64,000 nt of DNA, from NCBI GenBank assembly GCA_002476495.1, contig DLKL01000014.1:35964-99963 (forward strand), written 5' to 3'. The position numbers and the translations under genes were made by a program. Source of the stretch: Lachnospiraceae bacterium UBA7589 (lineage in GTDB: Bacteria; Bacillota; Clostridia; Lachnospirales; Lachnospiraceae). Positions within the stretch are counted from its first letter, which is position 1. Each line of letters opens with the position of its first letter. The notes beneath the pieces were generated by a model. It was not told the origin of the DNA, searched no databases, and worked only from the letters and a program-made list of their open reading frames with translations. Positions 44,121 through 53,337 of this stretch are shown piece after piece.

Positions 44121-44156
44121 GGAGATGTCGCTTATTGCTATGTGGCATCTCCTTTT
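44121..44156 (+). terminator. Terminator after the 695-residue gene
   Basis: GGAGATG (44121-44127) pairs with CATCTCC (44146-44152), followed by TTTT (44153-44156). It lies 33 bases after the stop codon and before the uvrC ribosome binding site. Confidence 0.8.
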
Positions 44157-44205
44157 AATTAATATAATTTCGGTACAAATTCAGGTTGATATAAGGAGTC
44201 AGGTT

Positions 44206-46032
44206 GTGAAGGACAAATTATTTGATATAGAAGAGGAATTAAAAAAATTGCCTGCAACCCCGGGAGTTTATATAATGCATGATTCACACGACGGTATACT
44301 TTATGTTGGAAAGGCAATAAATCTTCATAATCGTGTCAGGCAGTATTTCAGATCAGGCTACGGACATAATAATTCTCCTAAAATAAAAAAGATGGTAAGT
44401 CAGATAGCTTACTTTGAATATATTATTACATCCTCTGAGATGGAGGCTCTGGTTCTTGAATGCAATCTTATAAAGGAATACAGACCTAAATATAATACTA
44501 TGATGACAGATGATAAGGGATATCCTTATATTAAGGTTACAATAGATGAAGAGTATCCAAGACTGTTTTACAGCCATACCATGAAGAGAGATAAGGCGAA
44601 GTATTTTGGCCCTTATACCAATGGGAAGGCGATAAAAGATATTATAGAGCTTCTCAATAAAATATATAAGCTTAGAACTTGCAACAGAAGGCTGCCAAAA
44701 GAAATCGGAAAGGACAGACCATGCTTGTACTACCAGATTGGGCAGTGTACAGCACCTTGCAACGGATATATATCCAGGGAAGCTTACGGAGAAAATGTTA
44801 AAAAAGCAATGGATTTTTTGAATGGTGAGTATAGCAGAACCATATCAGAGCTTACCGGTGACATGAAAGACTATGCTGCCAAAATGGAATTTGAAAAGGC
44901 AGCTGAGGTGAGGAATCTTATAGAAAGCATCAGGCATATTGCCGATAAGCAGAAGATGAATAATGTGAATGGAGAGGATAGAGATATAATAGCCCTTGCC
45001 TCTAACAATAAGGATACCGTTGTATCTGTGTTTTTTATCAGAGATGGAAAGCTGCTTGGAAGAGAGCATCATCATATGAATGTAGACAATGAAGAAGAGC
45101 CTGCCCATGTACTCAACGCCTTTATTGGACAGTTTTATTCGGGGACTCCTTTCATTCCCAAAGAAATAGTAGTTCCTGCAGCTTTGGAAGATCAGGAAGT
45201 AATTGAATCATATTTGTCGTCAAAAAGAGGAAGTGGAGTAAAAATCTTTATTCCACAAAAAGGTGACAAATTGAAGCTTCTCAAACTGGCTGAGGACAAC
45301 GCAAGACTTGTTCTTGAACAGGATATGGAACGCATAAAGCGGCAGGAAAAGAGAACCGCGGGGGCGGCCAGAGAGATAGCATCCATTCTGGGAATACCTA
45401 AGGCTGACAGGATGGAGGCCTATGATATATCCAACATATCGGGTACTCTGTCAGTGGCATCCATGGTGGTATTTGAACAGGGTATGCCAAAGAAGAATTC
45501 TTACAGAAAATTCAGATTGAGAACGGTTGACGGCCCTGATGATTATGCTTCCATGAAAGAGGTATTAAGCAGAAGATTCACTGATGAGAAGCTTGATATA
45601 TTACCCGATGTGATTATGATGGACGGAGGTAAAGGCCAGGTTAATGTGGCACTTATGGTTCTTGACAGCCTTGGCTTAGATATTCCTGTATGTGGAATGG
45701 TTAAGGATGATAATCATAGAACAAGAGCCCTCTATTATAATAACAGAGAGGTCGAATTCCCGAAGGGAAGCCAGTCAATGCTTATGGTAACTGCACTACA
45801 GGATGAGGCACACAGATTTGCAATAGAATATCATAAACAGCTTCGAAGCAAAAAACAGGTAAAGTCTGTTCTTGATGAAATACCGGGAGTTGGACCGGTC
45901 AGGAGAAAAGCATTATTGAAATATTTTAAAGATGTTGATAATATAAGAGCAGCTTCAGTGGAAGAATTAAAAAAGGTATCCGAGATACCTGAGAGTACAG
46001 CCAGGTATATATATGATTTCTTTCACAAATAG
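44206..46032 (+). CDS. uvrC: Excinuclease ABC subunit C
   Basis: 608-residue dual endonuclease that cuts on both sides of UvrB-bound DNA damage. The N-terminal GIY-YIG domain (ATPGVYIMHDSHDGILYVGKA) is at residues about 15-95. A Cys cluster lies near 145-175 (CNRR..CLYYQIGQCTAPC), and the UVR motif (MKDYAAKMEFEKAAEVRNLIES) follows. The RNase H-like endonuclease domain has AYDISNISG and VIMDGGKGQVNVA, and a C-terminal helix-hairpin-helix pair (IPGVGPVRRKALLKYF) ends the protein. The start is set at GTG 44206, which has AAGGAG at the right spacing and the usual N-terminus. The ORF's upstream ATG would place 29 extra residues across the preceding terminator. Confidence 0.97.
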   Translation: MKDKLFDIEEELKKLPATPGVYIMHDSHDGILYVGKAINLHNRVRQYFRSGYGHNNSPKIKKMVSQIAYFEYIITSSEMEALVLECNLIKEYRPKYNTMMTDDKGYPYIKVTIDEEYPRLFYSHTMKRDKAKYFGPYTNGKAIKDIIELLNKIYKLRTCNRRLPKEIGKDRPCLYYQIGQCTAPCNGYISREAYGENVKKAMDFLNGEYSRTISELTGDMKDYAAKMEFEKAAEVRNLIESIRHIADKQKMNNVNGEDRDIIALASNNKDTVVSVFFIRDGKLLGREHHHMNVDNEEEPAHVLNAFIGQFYSGTPFIPKEIVVPAALEDQEVIESYLSSKRGSGVKIFIPQKGDKLKLLKLAEDNARLVLEQDMERIKRQEKRTAGAAREIASILGIPKADRMEAYDISNISGTLSVASMVVFEQGMPKKNSYRKFRLRTVDGPDDYASMKEVLSRRFTDEKLDILPDVIMMDGGKGQVNVALMVLDSLGLDIPVCGMVKDDNHRTRALYYNNREVEFPKGSQSMLMVTALQDEAHRFAIEYHKQLRSKKQVKSVLDEIPGVGPVRRKALLKYFKDVDNIRAASVEELKKVSEIPESTARYIYDFFHK

Positions 46033-46057
46033 ATTATAGAGACCGGAAGGGGAAAGC

Positions 46058-46567
46058 ATGTTTAAAAAATTTTATCCAAGGGATTATTTTAACTCTGCCT
46101 ATTCAATCAATTTTAAAAAATATTACATGTTAGGCTATCGGGGAATAATTTTTGATATTGATAATACACTTGTGGAGCACGACGCTCCTGCTGACAAAAA
46201 AGCAGGTGAACTTATAGAAAGGCTTAAGATTTTGGGATTTAAGATATGTTTTTTGTCTAATAATGATGAAAACCGAGTATCAGATTTCAATAAAGATCTT
46301 GGTTGTCAATATGTATATAAAGCAGGGAAACCATTAACAAAAGGGTATAAGCAGGCAATGAATAAAATGGGAACCAATGCCATGAATACAATTTTTGTGG
46401 GAGATCAGCTCTTTACCGATATCTGGGGAGCAAATAATGCAGGTATACGCAGCATACTTGTACGTCCCATTGCAAAGCATGAGGAGATACAGATAGTATT
46501 AAAGCGTATACCTGAGAGATTAATTCTCCATTTCTATCTAAAAAAACACAGAATTAAATGCAAATAA
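46058..46567 (+). CDS. yqeG: YqeG-family HAD phosphatase
   Basis: 169-residue HAD-IIIA phosphatase. The nucleophile motif is FDIDNTLVEH (residues 32-41), motif 2 is FLSNNDENRV, and the conserved AGKPLTKGY holds the Lys of motif 3. The VGDQLFTDIWGANNAGI block holds the acidic motif 4. The length and sequence fit YqeG of Bacillus-type bacteria, whose substrate is not known to me. AGGGG precedes the ATG. It follows uvrC by 25 bases and is convergent with the GH13 gene, only one base apart. Confidence 0.9.
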   Translation: MFKKFYPRDYFNSAYSINFKKYYMLGYRGIIFDIDNTLVEHDAPADKKAGELIERLKILGFKICFLSNNDENRVSDFNKDLGCQYVYKAGKPLTKGYKQAMNKMGTNAMNTIFVGDQLFTDIWGANNAGIRSILVRPIAKHEEIQIVLKRIPERLILHFYLKKHRIKCK

Positions 46568-46568
46568 G

Positions 46569-47879
46569 CTACTTTTCCATTTTCCAGAAATAAGCACTGT
46601 AAGGTGGAAGCAGTGAGCCGCCTCCAAAGTCATGGACTTCCCCGGTAATAAGGTCGACAGCTGTACCACAGCCTGCATCGAAATGTGCTGTGTATGGCTG
46701 ATCGTCGGCATTGATTGCCACTAAAACCCTTTCTCCTTCACATTGCCTTTGAAATATACATTGTCTGTTAGTAAGAACCACTGACCTGAAGTCACCGTAA
46801 TTCAGGGCAGTGCTTTTTTTCTTTGCGGCAGCAAGCCGGCTTATCCAGGTGGTAAGCTGGTTCCATTCGGGAACTTCATAGGAAAGCCTTAATGCAGGAT
46901 CACCATCCTCTTTTCGTCCGGTAGCACCCCACTCACTTCCATAGTATATACATGGCATACCGGGCATACCAAAGGCAAGAGCATATATAAGCGGCAGATG
47001 GTTTTTGTTTGTAAGGATACTTGCAACTCTTGTTACGTCATGGTTGTCAACAAAGGACAAAAGATGTTTACCTCTGTACCTGCACCAGTCCTCGGGACCA
47101 AATTGTTGTAAAAGACTATGAATGATCTCGAACATATTCATAGAGTTAAAGCTGGAGTATAATCCCTTATAGCACATATAGTTGGTAGCACTGTGGAGCA
47201 TGGAATCATTTACAAAGACGTTATAATCGCCGTGAAGAAGCTCTCCCAAAAGGAGAAAATCTTTTTTCTGATTGTCACAGTAAGAACGGAGCTGCCTGCA
47301 AAAATCGTGATCAAGGCAGTATGCTACGTCAAGCCTTAAACCGTCAATATCAAATTCCTGAATCCAGCTCTTTACGTTTTCAAGTATATGGTTTACAACC
47401 GCAGGGTTTTGAAGATTGAGCTTGACCAGGTCATAATTGCCTTCCCAGCCCTCATACCACAGGCCGTCATTATAATTTGAATTGCCGTCAAAGCTTATAT
47501 GAAACCAATCCTTGTAAGGACTGTCCCATTTTTTTTCAAGAACATCCTGAAATGCCCAGAACCCTCTTCCTACATGATTGAATACACCGTCCAGGACTAC
47601 CTTGATTCCGTTTTTATGAAGGTTTTCACAAACCTGTCTGAAATCCTCATTTGTTCCAAGACGACAATCTATCCTGGAGTAATCCCGGGTGTTATAACCA
47701 TGGGTATCAGATTCAAAAACCGGTGAAAAATATATTGCATTTATTCCCAGTTTATTAAGATGAGGGATCCAATCTTCAACCTTTTTGATGCGATGTGTAA
47801 GAATGCCATCATTTTCAAAGGGTGCATTGCAAAATCCCAGGGGATATATCTGATAAAATACACTTTCATAAGCCCACAT
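46569..47879 (-). CDS. GH13 alpha-amylase-family glycoside hydrolase
   Basis: 436-residue (beta/alpha)8 enzyme of the alpha-amylase family, without signal peptide, so acting on imported maltodextrins or glycogen inside the cell. The conserved regions are clear: region I DGVFNHVG, region II GLRLDVAYCLD (nucleophile Asp), region III LLGELLHGDY (acid/base Glu), and region IV LSFVDNHDVTR (stabilising Asp). The short length and lack of an N-terminal carbohydrate module suggest a small neopullulanase or cyclomaltodextrinase-like enzyme. AAAGGAGA precedes the ATG. A block of palindromic 59-bp repeats lies directly upstream and could sit in its leader. Confidence 0.93.
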   Translation of the reverse strand: MWAYESVFYQIYPLGFCNAPFENDGILTHRIKKVEDWIPHLNKLGINAIYFSPVFESDTHGYNTRDYSRIDCRLGTNEDFRQVCENLHKNGIKVVLDGVFNHVGRGFWAFQDVLEKKWDSPYKDWFHISFDGNSNYNDGLWYEGWEGNYDLVKLNLQNPAVVNHILENVKSWIQEFDIDGLRLDVAYCLDHDFCRQLRSYCDNQKKDFLLLGELLHGDYNVFVNDSMLHSATNYMCYKGLYSSFNSMNMFEIIHSLLQQFGPEDWCRYRGKHLLSFVDNHDVTRVASILTNKNHLPLIYALAFGMPGMPCIYYGSEWGATGRKEDGDPALRLSYEVPEWNQLTTWISRLAAAKKKSTALNYGDFRSVVLTNRQCIFQRQCEGERVLVAINADDQPYTAHFDAGCGTAVDLITGEVHDFGGGSLLPPYSAYFWKMEK

Positions 47880-47904
47880 AATCTAGTCTCCTTTCTAAAC
47901 TGCG

Positions 47905-48050
47905 CACGCATCAGCGTGCTTCATTATATCATATGTCACCACGCGGCAGCGTGATGACAGGTACACGCATCAGCGTGCTTCATTATATCATATGTCACCA
48001 CGCGGCAGCGTGATGACCTGCGCACGCATCAGCGTGCTTCATTATATCAC
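47905..48050. repeat. Tandem 59-bp palindromic repeat (two full units plus a partial third)
   Basis: Copies begin at 47905, 47964 and 48023, exactly 59 bases apart; the third stops after 28 bases. Each unit holds a small palindrome CACGCATCAGCGTG, an A/T-rich centre CTTCATTATATCATATG, and a second palindrome around CCACGCGGCAGCGTG. The units differ only in a few bases between them. The repeat lies about 25 bases upstream of the GH13 gene start and downstream of nothing else on that strand, so it would fall in the promoter or leader of that gene. It resembles REP/BIME-type bacterial intergenic repeats and not a CRISPR, since no unique spacers separate the copies. The remaining 185 bases before the next gene are AT-rich with a small hairpin (48182-48201). 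Confidence 0.9.
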
Positions 48051-48235
48051 AAAAAATCATATATGTAATCAGCAAAACATATATATGGTGATAGAAAAAA
48101 GTAAAAAAATATGTAACACCTGTAAAATTTTAACAAAATATAAAAAAGGTAAAAAAATGTCAGAATTAGGTTTGTAATTTATAGTTTAGTGTGATAAACT
48201 ATTGAAGTCTAATTTTTATTAAGGAGAGAAAATGT

Positions 48236-49681
48236 ATGGAAAAATTTACAGAAATCCTGGTAGCAATCGATGATTTCGTATGGGGACCGCCTCTTATGAT
48301 TCTGATTCTGGCCGGTGGACTGCTCTTAACCATAAGGCTGGGTGTTCTTCAGGTAAGAAAGCTTCCGCTTGCACTTAAGTGGATGGTAAAAAATGAGGAA
48401 GGCGGAGTAGGAGAGGTTACCTCCTTTGGCGCATTATGTACTGCATTGTCAGCCACTATAGGTACAGGTAATATAGTTGGTGTTGCCACAGCTATTATGG
48501 GTGGAGGCCCGGGTGCTCTTTTCTGGATGGTGCTTGCCGCCTTCTTTGGAATGGCCACAAAATATGCCGAAGGCCTTCTGGCAGTAAAATATCGTGTGGT
48601 TGCAGAAGATGGTCATTCTCTGGGTGGACCTTTCTATTATATTGAAAAGGGTATGGGAGAAAAATGGAAATGGCTTGCTAAGATATTTGCATTTTTTGGT
48701 ATATGTGTAGGTCTTTTCGGAATAGGTACATTTACCCAGGTAAACGGTATTGCATCAGCAGCCCAGGGATTTTTTGATCCTGATGGCAAAAACACAGTCA
48801 ATATTCCTTTTATTGGGGAATATTCATGGTCGGTTGTAATTGTTTCCATTATTGTTACAATATGTGTTGCATTGGTCCTTATAGGTGGAATTAAGAGAAT
48901 TGCCAGTGTATCCCAGGTTATAGTGCCATTTATGGCTGTCATTTATATAGTTTGCTGTGTTATATTACTTATATGTAATGCAGACAGGATTCCGGATGCG
49001 ATAGTTACCATAGTAAAATCTGCGTTTAATCCAAAGGCTGTTTTAGGTGGTGCAGCGGGAACCATGATTGTAGCTGTACAAAACGGTGTGGCAAGAGGAA
49101 TTTTCTCAAATGAGGCAGGTCTTGGTTCAGCACCTATTGCTGCAGCGGCAGCAAAGACAAAGGAGCCTGTAAGACAGGGACTTGTATCCATGACAGGAAC
49201 CTTTATAGATACAATTATTATCTGTACAATGACAGGACTTTCAGTTGTAGTTACCGGAGCATATGACGCTGCTCTTGAGCAGGGCTTAGAGGGTGTTAAC
49301 GTAACAAGCTACGCCTTTAAGGAGGGCTTGCCATTTTCGGGAAACATTTCAGCACTTTTATTGATGGTATGCTTAATCTTCTTTGCTTTTACTACAATAC
49401 TTGGCTGGGATTACTATTCTGAAAGATGCCTTGAATATCTTAGCAAGGGAAGCAAAAAATCAATATTGGTATACAGATGGCTTTATATTGCAGCTGTATT
49501 TATAGGACCATACATGACTGTTGCCGCTGTATGGAAGATTGCTGATATATTTAACGGTCTGATGGCTTTGCCAAATATGATTGCCCTCTTTGCATTAAGT
49601 GGTGTGGTTGCAAAGGAAACAAAGGAATTTTTTGCTAAGAGAAAAAGTGATAAGAAAAACGGTAAGCAGGTTAGCAATTAA
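48236..49681 (+). CDS. Sodium:alanine (amino acid) symporter, AGCS family
   Basis: 481-residue polytopic protein of the alanine or glycine:cation symporter family, which imports Ala or Gly with Na+ (or H+). Diagnostic stretches are SFGALCTALSATIGTGNIVGVATAI near residue 63, GGPGALFWMVLAAFFGMATKYAEG, and GVARGIFSNEAGLGSAPIAAAAA near 290. At least nine hydrophobic segments are present, and the C-terminus is basic. The start follows AAGGAG. A terminator follows downstream, so the gene is probably transcribed alone. Confidence 0.95.
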   Translation: MEKFTEILVAIDDFVWGPPLMILILAGGLLLTIRLGVLQVRKLPLALKWMVKNEEGGVGEVTSFGALCTALSATIGTGNIVGVATAIMGGGPGALFWMVLAAFFGMATKYAEGLLAVKYRVVAEDGHSLGGPFYYIEKGMGEKWKWLAKIFAFFGICVGLFGIGTFTQVNGIASAAQGFFDPDGKNTVNIPFIGEYSWSVVIVSIIVTICVALVLIGGIKRIASVSQVIVPFMAVIYIVCCVILLICNADRIPDAIVTIVKSAFNPKAVLGGAAGTMIVAVQNGVARGIFSNEAGLGSAPIAAAAAKTKEPVRQGLVSMTGTFIDTIIICTMTGLSVVVTGAYDAALEQGLEGVNVTSYAFKEGLPFSGNISALLLMVCLIFFAFTTILGWDYYSERCLEYLSKGSKKSILVYRWLYIAAVFIGPYMTVAAVWKIADIFNGLMALPNMIALFALSGVVAKETKEFFAKRKSDKKNGKQVSN

Positions 49682-49720
49682 ATTGTATTGAATAATCTGT
49701 AAATGAGTATATAAAAATAA

Positions 49721-49762
49721 CGGCAGTCTGGTATAATATAGGTATCAGGCTGCTGCTTTTTT
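49721..49762 (+). terminator. Terminator after the alanine symporter gene
   Basis: CGGCAGTCTG (49721-49730) pairs with CAGGCTGCTG (49746-49755), with two G-T wobbles, followed by C and six T's (49757-49762). Confidence 0.8.
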
Positions 49763-49801
49763 GTCTGATTAATTGTCATGACAGATGAAAGGATTTAATG
49801 T

Positions 49802-50443
49802 ATGAAAAAAGGTATAATATTTGATATGGATGGAACATTGTGGGATTCTGCCGAAGGAGTTGCCGGAAGCTGGACTAAGGTAGTCAGAGAGGATTATCCT
49901 GATTTCCCCGAAATAACCAAAGAGGATATTCAGGCAGTAATGGGGAAAACCATGGATGTAATAGCAAAAATATTGTTTCACGGACTTCCCGAAGCTGAAC
50001 AGATGCAGCTTTTGGACAGATGTGGAGAATATGAAAACGATTATCTTGCAGAACACGGAGGAATCCTGTATCCGGATGTGGAGGCAACCTTAAAAATATT
50101 AAAGGAGCATTATAATCTGTATATTGTAAGCAACTGCCAGAGTGGATATATAGAGGCTTTTTTGCAATTTTACGATTTTGAAAATTATTTTGAAGATATA
50201 GAATGCTATGGTAATAACCAGCTTGGTAAAGGTGACAATATCAGGCTGGTGGTTGAACGTAATCATATAGACAGGGCAGTATATCTGGGAGACATACAGG
50301 GAGATTATGATGCAGCTACTGAGGCGGGGATAGCATTTATCCATGCAGCATATGGCTTTGGAACAATAAACAAAGAGGTACCTCATATAGACTCCTTCAG
50401 GGAGCTGCCACAGGCAGTTAAAAATATCCTTGACATAGTATAG
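49802..50443 (+). CDS. HAD-superfamily hydrolase, phosphoglycolate phosphatase-like
   Basis: 213-residue HAD phosphatase. The nucleophile motif is FDMDGTLWDSAEG (residues 7-19), an alpha-helical cap spans about 20-85, motif 2 is YIVSNCQSG, and the late YLGDIQGDYDAATEAGI gives the acidic pair of motif 4. The fold and length match the Gph/PGMB subgroup, but the substrate cannot be read from the sequence. It is on the same strand as both flanking transporter genes, with a 358-base partial overlap by an antisense frame that I treat as a shadow. Confidence 0.9.
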   Translation: MKKGIIFDMDGTLWDSAEGVAGSWTKVVREDYPDFPEITKEDIQAVMGKTMDVIAKILFHGLPEAEQMQLLDRCGEYENDYLAEHGGILYPDVEATLKILKEHYNLYIVSNCQSGYIEAFLQFYDFENYFEDIECYGNNQLGKGDNIRLVVERNHIDRAVYLGDIQGDYDAATEAGIAFIHAAYGFGTINKEVPHIDSFRELPQAVKNILDIV

Positions 50444-50532
50444 AAAGTATGGCATAATCTCCTTAATGCACTTTAAGACGTTAAAGCGTTACGGATTAAA
50501 GCAACAAAGAAAAACATAGGAGAATTGAAAAA

Positions 50533-52032
50533 ATGGCAATTAAGGTTATTATGCTGATAATATTTTTCAGCATTATGGTAGGAGTTGGCATATATTGCAG
50601 AAAGCATGCCACAGATGTTAATGGATTTGTTCTCGGGGGCAGAAGTGTCGGACCATGGCTGACTGCATTTGCATATGGCACCTCATATTTCTCGGCAGTT
50701 ATATTTGTAGGTTATGCAGGTCAGTTTGGCTGGAAATTTGGTATAGCATCCACCTGGATAGGTATCGGAAATGCTATTATTGGTTCTCTTCTTGCATGGG
50801 TTATACTTGGAAAAAGAACCAGAATAATGACACAGCACCTTGAAAGCAAAACAATGCCTGAGTTTTTTGGACAGCGTTTTGATTCAAAGGGTCTGAAAAT
50901 AGTTGCTTCAATTATAGTTTTCATTTTTCTTATTCCATATACAGCCTCACTGTATAATGGTTTGTCAAGACTGTTTGGGATGGCGTTTGACCTGGATTAT
51001 TCAATTTGCATTATAGTCATGGCTGTGCTTACAGGAATATATGTTATAGCAGGCGGATACATGGCTACAGCAATTAATGATTTTATTCAGGGAATAATAA
51101 TGATAGTTGGAATAATTGCCGTTATTGCTGCGGTGCTTAATTCAAACGGCGGTTTTATGGCTGCTTATAAAGCAATGGCTGAGGTAAACGATGCTACGGT
51201 TTCTGATGCACCGGGAGTCTTTGCTTCATTCTTTGGACCGGATCCTCTCGGACTGTTGGGAGTAGTGGTACTTACTTCCCTGGGAACATGGGGCCTTCCT
51301 CAGATGGTACAGAAATTTTATGCGATAAAGGATGAAAAAGCCATATCAAGAGGAACAATAATATCAACAGTATTTGCTCTTATTGTGGCAGGAGGATGCT
51401 ATTTTCTGGGTGGCTTTGGAAGACTTTACAATATAGATGTGGCTAAGGTGGGATTTGATGCAGTTGTACCTGCCATGCTGGAGAAGCTGTCACCGTTTCT
51501 TATTGCAATAGTTGTGATATTGGTTTTGTCAGCCTCCATGTCCACATTATCATCCCTTGTACTGGCTTCAAGTTCTACTCTCACACTGGATCTTATAAAG
51601 AGTACGGTTGTTAAGAAAATGAATGAAAAGAAGCAGGTTTTTGTAATGCGGGTGTTTGTGGTAATATTTATTGCTATTTCTGCAGCTATTGCCATGATTC
51701 AGTATAAGAGTAAGGTAACATTTATTGCACAGCTTATGGGAATATCCTGGGGAGCACTGGCTGGAGCATTCCTGGCACCGTTTATATACAGTCTTTACTG
51801 GAAGGGCATTACAAGGCTTTCTGTCCTGGTGAATTTTGTGTTTGGATGTGGAATAATGATACTCAATATGGCAAATAAGGATATATTCCCGGTCTGGCTT
51901 CAGTCGCCGATTAACTGTGGAGCTTTTGCAATGCTGGCAGGTCTTGTCATTGTTCCGGTAGTAAGCCTTATTACACCTAAGCTTAAGAAGGAAAGGACAG
52001 AGGAAATCTTTGCCTGCTATAAAAGGAATTAG
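50533..52032 (+). CDS. Sodium:solute symporter family protein
   Basis: 499-residue membrane protein of the SSS family, which moves sugars, proline, pantothenate or other solutes with Na+. It contains the family's N-terminal GRSVGPWLTAFAYGTSYFSAVIFVGYAG, the late GTWGLPQMVQKFYAIKDEKAI, and the ASMSTLSSLVLASSSTLTLD block near residue 335 that resembles the Na2 site region. About 13 membrane segments are expected. Overall it is closest to PutP-like proline/substrate symporters by eye, but the substrate is uncertain. The start follows AGGAG. Confidence 0.92.
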   Translation: MAIKVIMLIIFFSIMVGVGIYCRKHATDVNGFVLGGRSVGPWLTAFAYGTSYFSAVIFVGYAGQFGWKFGIASTWIGIGNAIIGSLLAWVILGKRTRIMTQHLESKTMPEFFGQRFDSKGLKIVASIIVFIFLIPYTASLYNGLSRLFGMAFDLDYSICIIVMAVLTGIYVIAGGYMATAINDFIQGIIMIVGIIAVIAAVLNSNGGFMAAYKAMAEVNDATVSDAPGVFASFFGPDPLGLLGVVVLTSLGTWGLPQMVQKFYAIKDEKAISRGTIISTVFALIVAGGCYFLGGFGRLYNIDVAKVGFDAVVPAMLEKLSPFLIAIVVILVLSASMSTLSSLVLASSSTLTLDLIKSTVVKKMNEKKQVFVMRVFVVIFIAISAAIAMIQYKSKVTFIAQLMGISWGALAGAFLAPFIYSLYWKGITRLSVLVNFVFGCGIMILNMANKDIFPVWLQSPINCGAFAMLAGLVIVPVVSLITPKLKKERTEEIFACYKRN

Positions 52033-52075
52033 TGAATAAAAATGTCATGTACACAGTTCTTTCAAAATATATAGG

Positions 52076-52104
52076 TTGTTTTTTTCCGGATAATAAGTTA
52101 TTAT
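52076..52104 (+). promoter_or_regulatory. Possible promoter of the LCP-family gene
   Basis: TTGTTT (52076-52081) and TATTAT (52099-52104) are spaced by 17 bases, about 44 bases before the start codon. Confidence 0.5.
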
Positions 52105-52147
52105 AAGGAAAAATGTTTTAACCTGGCAATTGGAAGGATAAATTGAT

Positions 52148-53257
52148 ATGAGTAATAAATCAAATATAAAAAAAGAAAAAAAAGGCTTGAGTGCCAATGC
52201 CAAATGGGGAATTGCACTTATTGCGGAGTTAGTTATACTTGTTGTTCTATGCATATGCTATTTCCGTTTCTGGTTGGGAGAAAAGTATGACAAGGTTCAG
52301 ATACTTGACATTGATAAGGAAGATCTGGCAATAAACGAGGGCGCCAATTCTGTCCAGAGTGGATATACCAATATAGCGCTTTTCGGCATAGATGCCAGGG
52401 ACACCTCCCTTGGTGCAGGTAATCGAAGTGATACAATTATGATTGCCAGCATTAATAACAAAACAAAGGAGGTAAGGCTTGTATCTGTATACAGGGATAC
52501 TCTTCTTGAAATAGAGGATGGCAATAACGTAACGGCCAAGGTTAATGCGGCGTATTCTTATGGCGGTCCCGAACTGGCTATAAGGACTTTGAATGCAAAT
52601 CTTGATCTTGATATAACAGAATTTATAACCGTAAACTGGAAGGCTCTCACCCTGGCTATAGATGAGCTGGGGGGTGTAGTGGTAAATGTGGATGACCAGG
52701 AGCTTAAGTATATTAATACATTTATTACTGAACAGATACAGTCAATAGGTGGGTATTCTGAGGGAGTATTTGAAACAGGAGATATCAGACTTAACGGGAC
52801 CCAGGCAGTTGCTTATGCAAGAATAAGAAGCACCGATCAGGGAGACATAACAAGAACAGAGAGACAAAGAGAGGTACTTTCCGCCATGGTAAGTGAACTC
52901 CTTAAGTCAGATATGAATACTGTAAATAGTCTTATAGATGAGGTATTTCCATATATATATACAAGTATAACAAAGGATGAGATGTATGATTTGGTAAAGG
53001 GAGTGTTTAGCTATAAAATGACTGATACAACAGGTTTCCCATTTTCATATACAATCCCAACCCATGAGGTTAAAGGCTCTATAATAGTTGCAACGGACCT
53101 TGAATCAAATGTTTCTGCCCTTCATTATTTCCTCTATGGTACAAAGAATTATAATCCTACGTCAAAGGTATCGGAAATAAGTCAGAATATTGTTAATGAG
53201 GTAGGCCAGCCATATCAGGAAATAGATTATACTAAAATACCAACACCAAAAGAATAA
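52148..53257 (+). CDS. LytR-CpsA-Psr (LCP) family cell-wall glycopolymer ligase
   Basis: 369-residue type II membrane protein. One N-terminal membrane segment (WGIALIAELVILVVLCICYF, residues about 18-37) precedes an extracytoplasmic LCP domain. Family blocks include FGIDARDTSLGAGNRSDTIMIASI, LVSVYRDTLLEI, KVNAAYSYGGPELAIRTLN, NWKALTLAIDELGGVVVNVDDQE, and LNGTQAVAYARIRSTDQGDITRTERQREVL with its conserved Arg residues. Such enzymes attach secondary polymers such as teichoic acid or capsule to peptidoglycan. The length is normal. It ends at a bidirectional terminator shared with the PFK gene. Confidence 0.94.
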   Translation: MSNKSNIKKEKKGLSANAKWGIALIAELVILVVLCICYFRFWLGEKYDKVQILDIDKEDLAINEGANSVQSGYTNIALFGIDARDTSLGAGNRSDTIMIASINNKTKEVRLVSVYRDTLLEIEDGNNVTAKVNAAYSYGGPELAIRTLNANLDLDITEFITVNWKALTLAIDELGGVVVNVDDQELKYINTFITEQIQSIGGYSEGVFETGDIRLNGTQAVAYARIRSTDQGDITRTERQREVLSAMVSELLKSDMNTVNSLIDEVFPYIYTSITKDEMYDLVKGVFSYKMTDTTGFPFSYTIPTHEVKGSIIVATDLESNVSALHYFLYGTKNYNPTSKVSEISQNIVNEVGQPYQEIDYTKIPTPKE

Positions 53258-53284
53258 AGAATAACAGAATTTAATTTCAAATAA

Positions 53285-53329
53285 AAGCCATTTGCATTCT
53301 CGGATTAATTCGGAGAATACAGATGGCTT
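53285..53329. terminator. Bidirectional terminator between the LCP and PFK genes
   Basis: AAGCCATTTGCATTCTC (53285-53301) pairs with GAGAATACAGATGGCTT (53313-53329), with one wobble and one mismatch, around an 11-base loop. It lies between convergent genes, with ATTTG after and TAAA before the stem. Confidence 0.75.
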
Positions 53330-53337
53330 ATTTGCTG

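Noticed and set aside
47905..48050. Possible CRISPR array
   Set aside because: The copies are directly adjacent with no unique spacers, and each holds two palindromes, so it is a tandem repeat and not a CRISPR.
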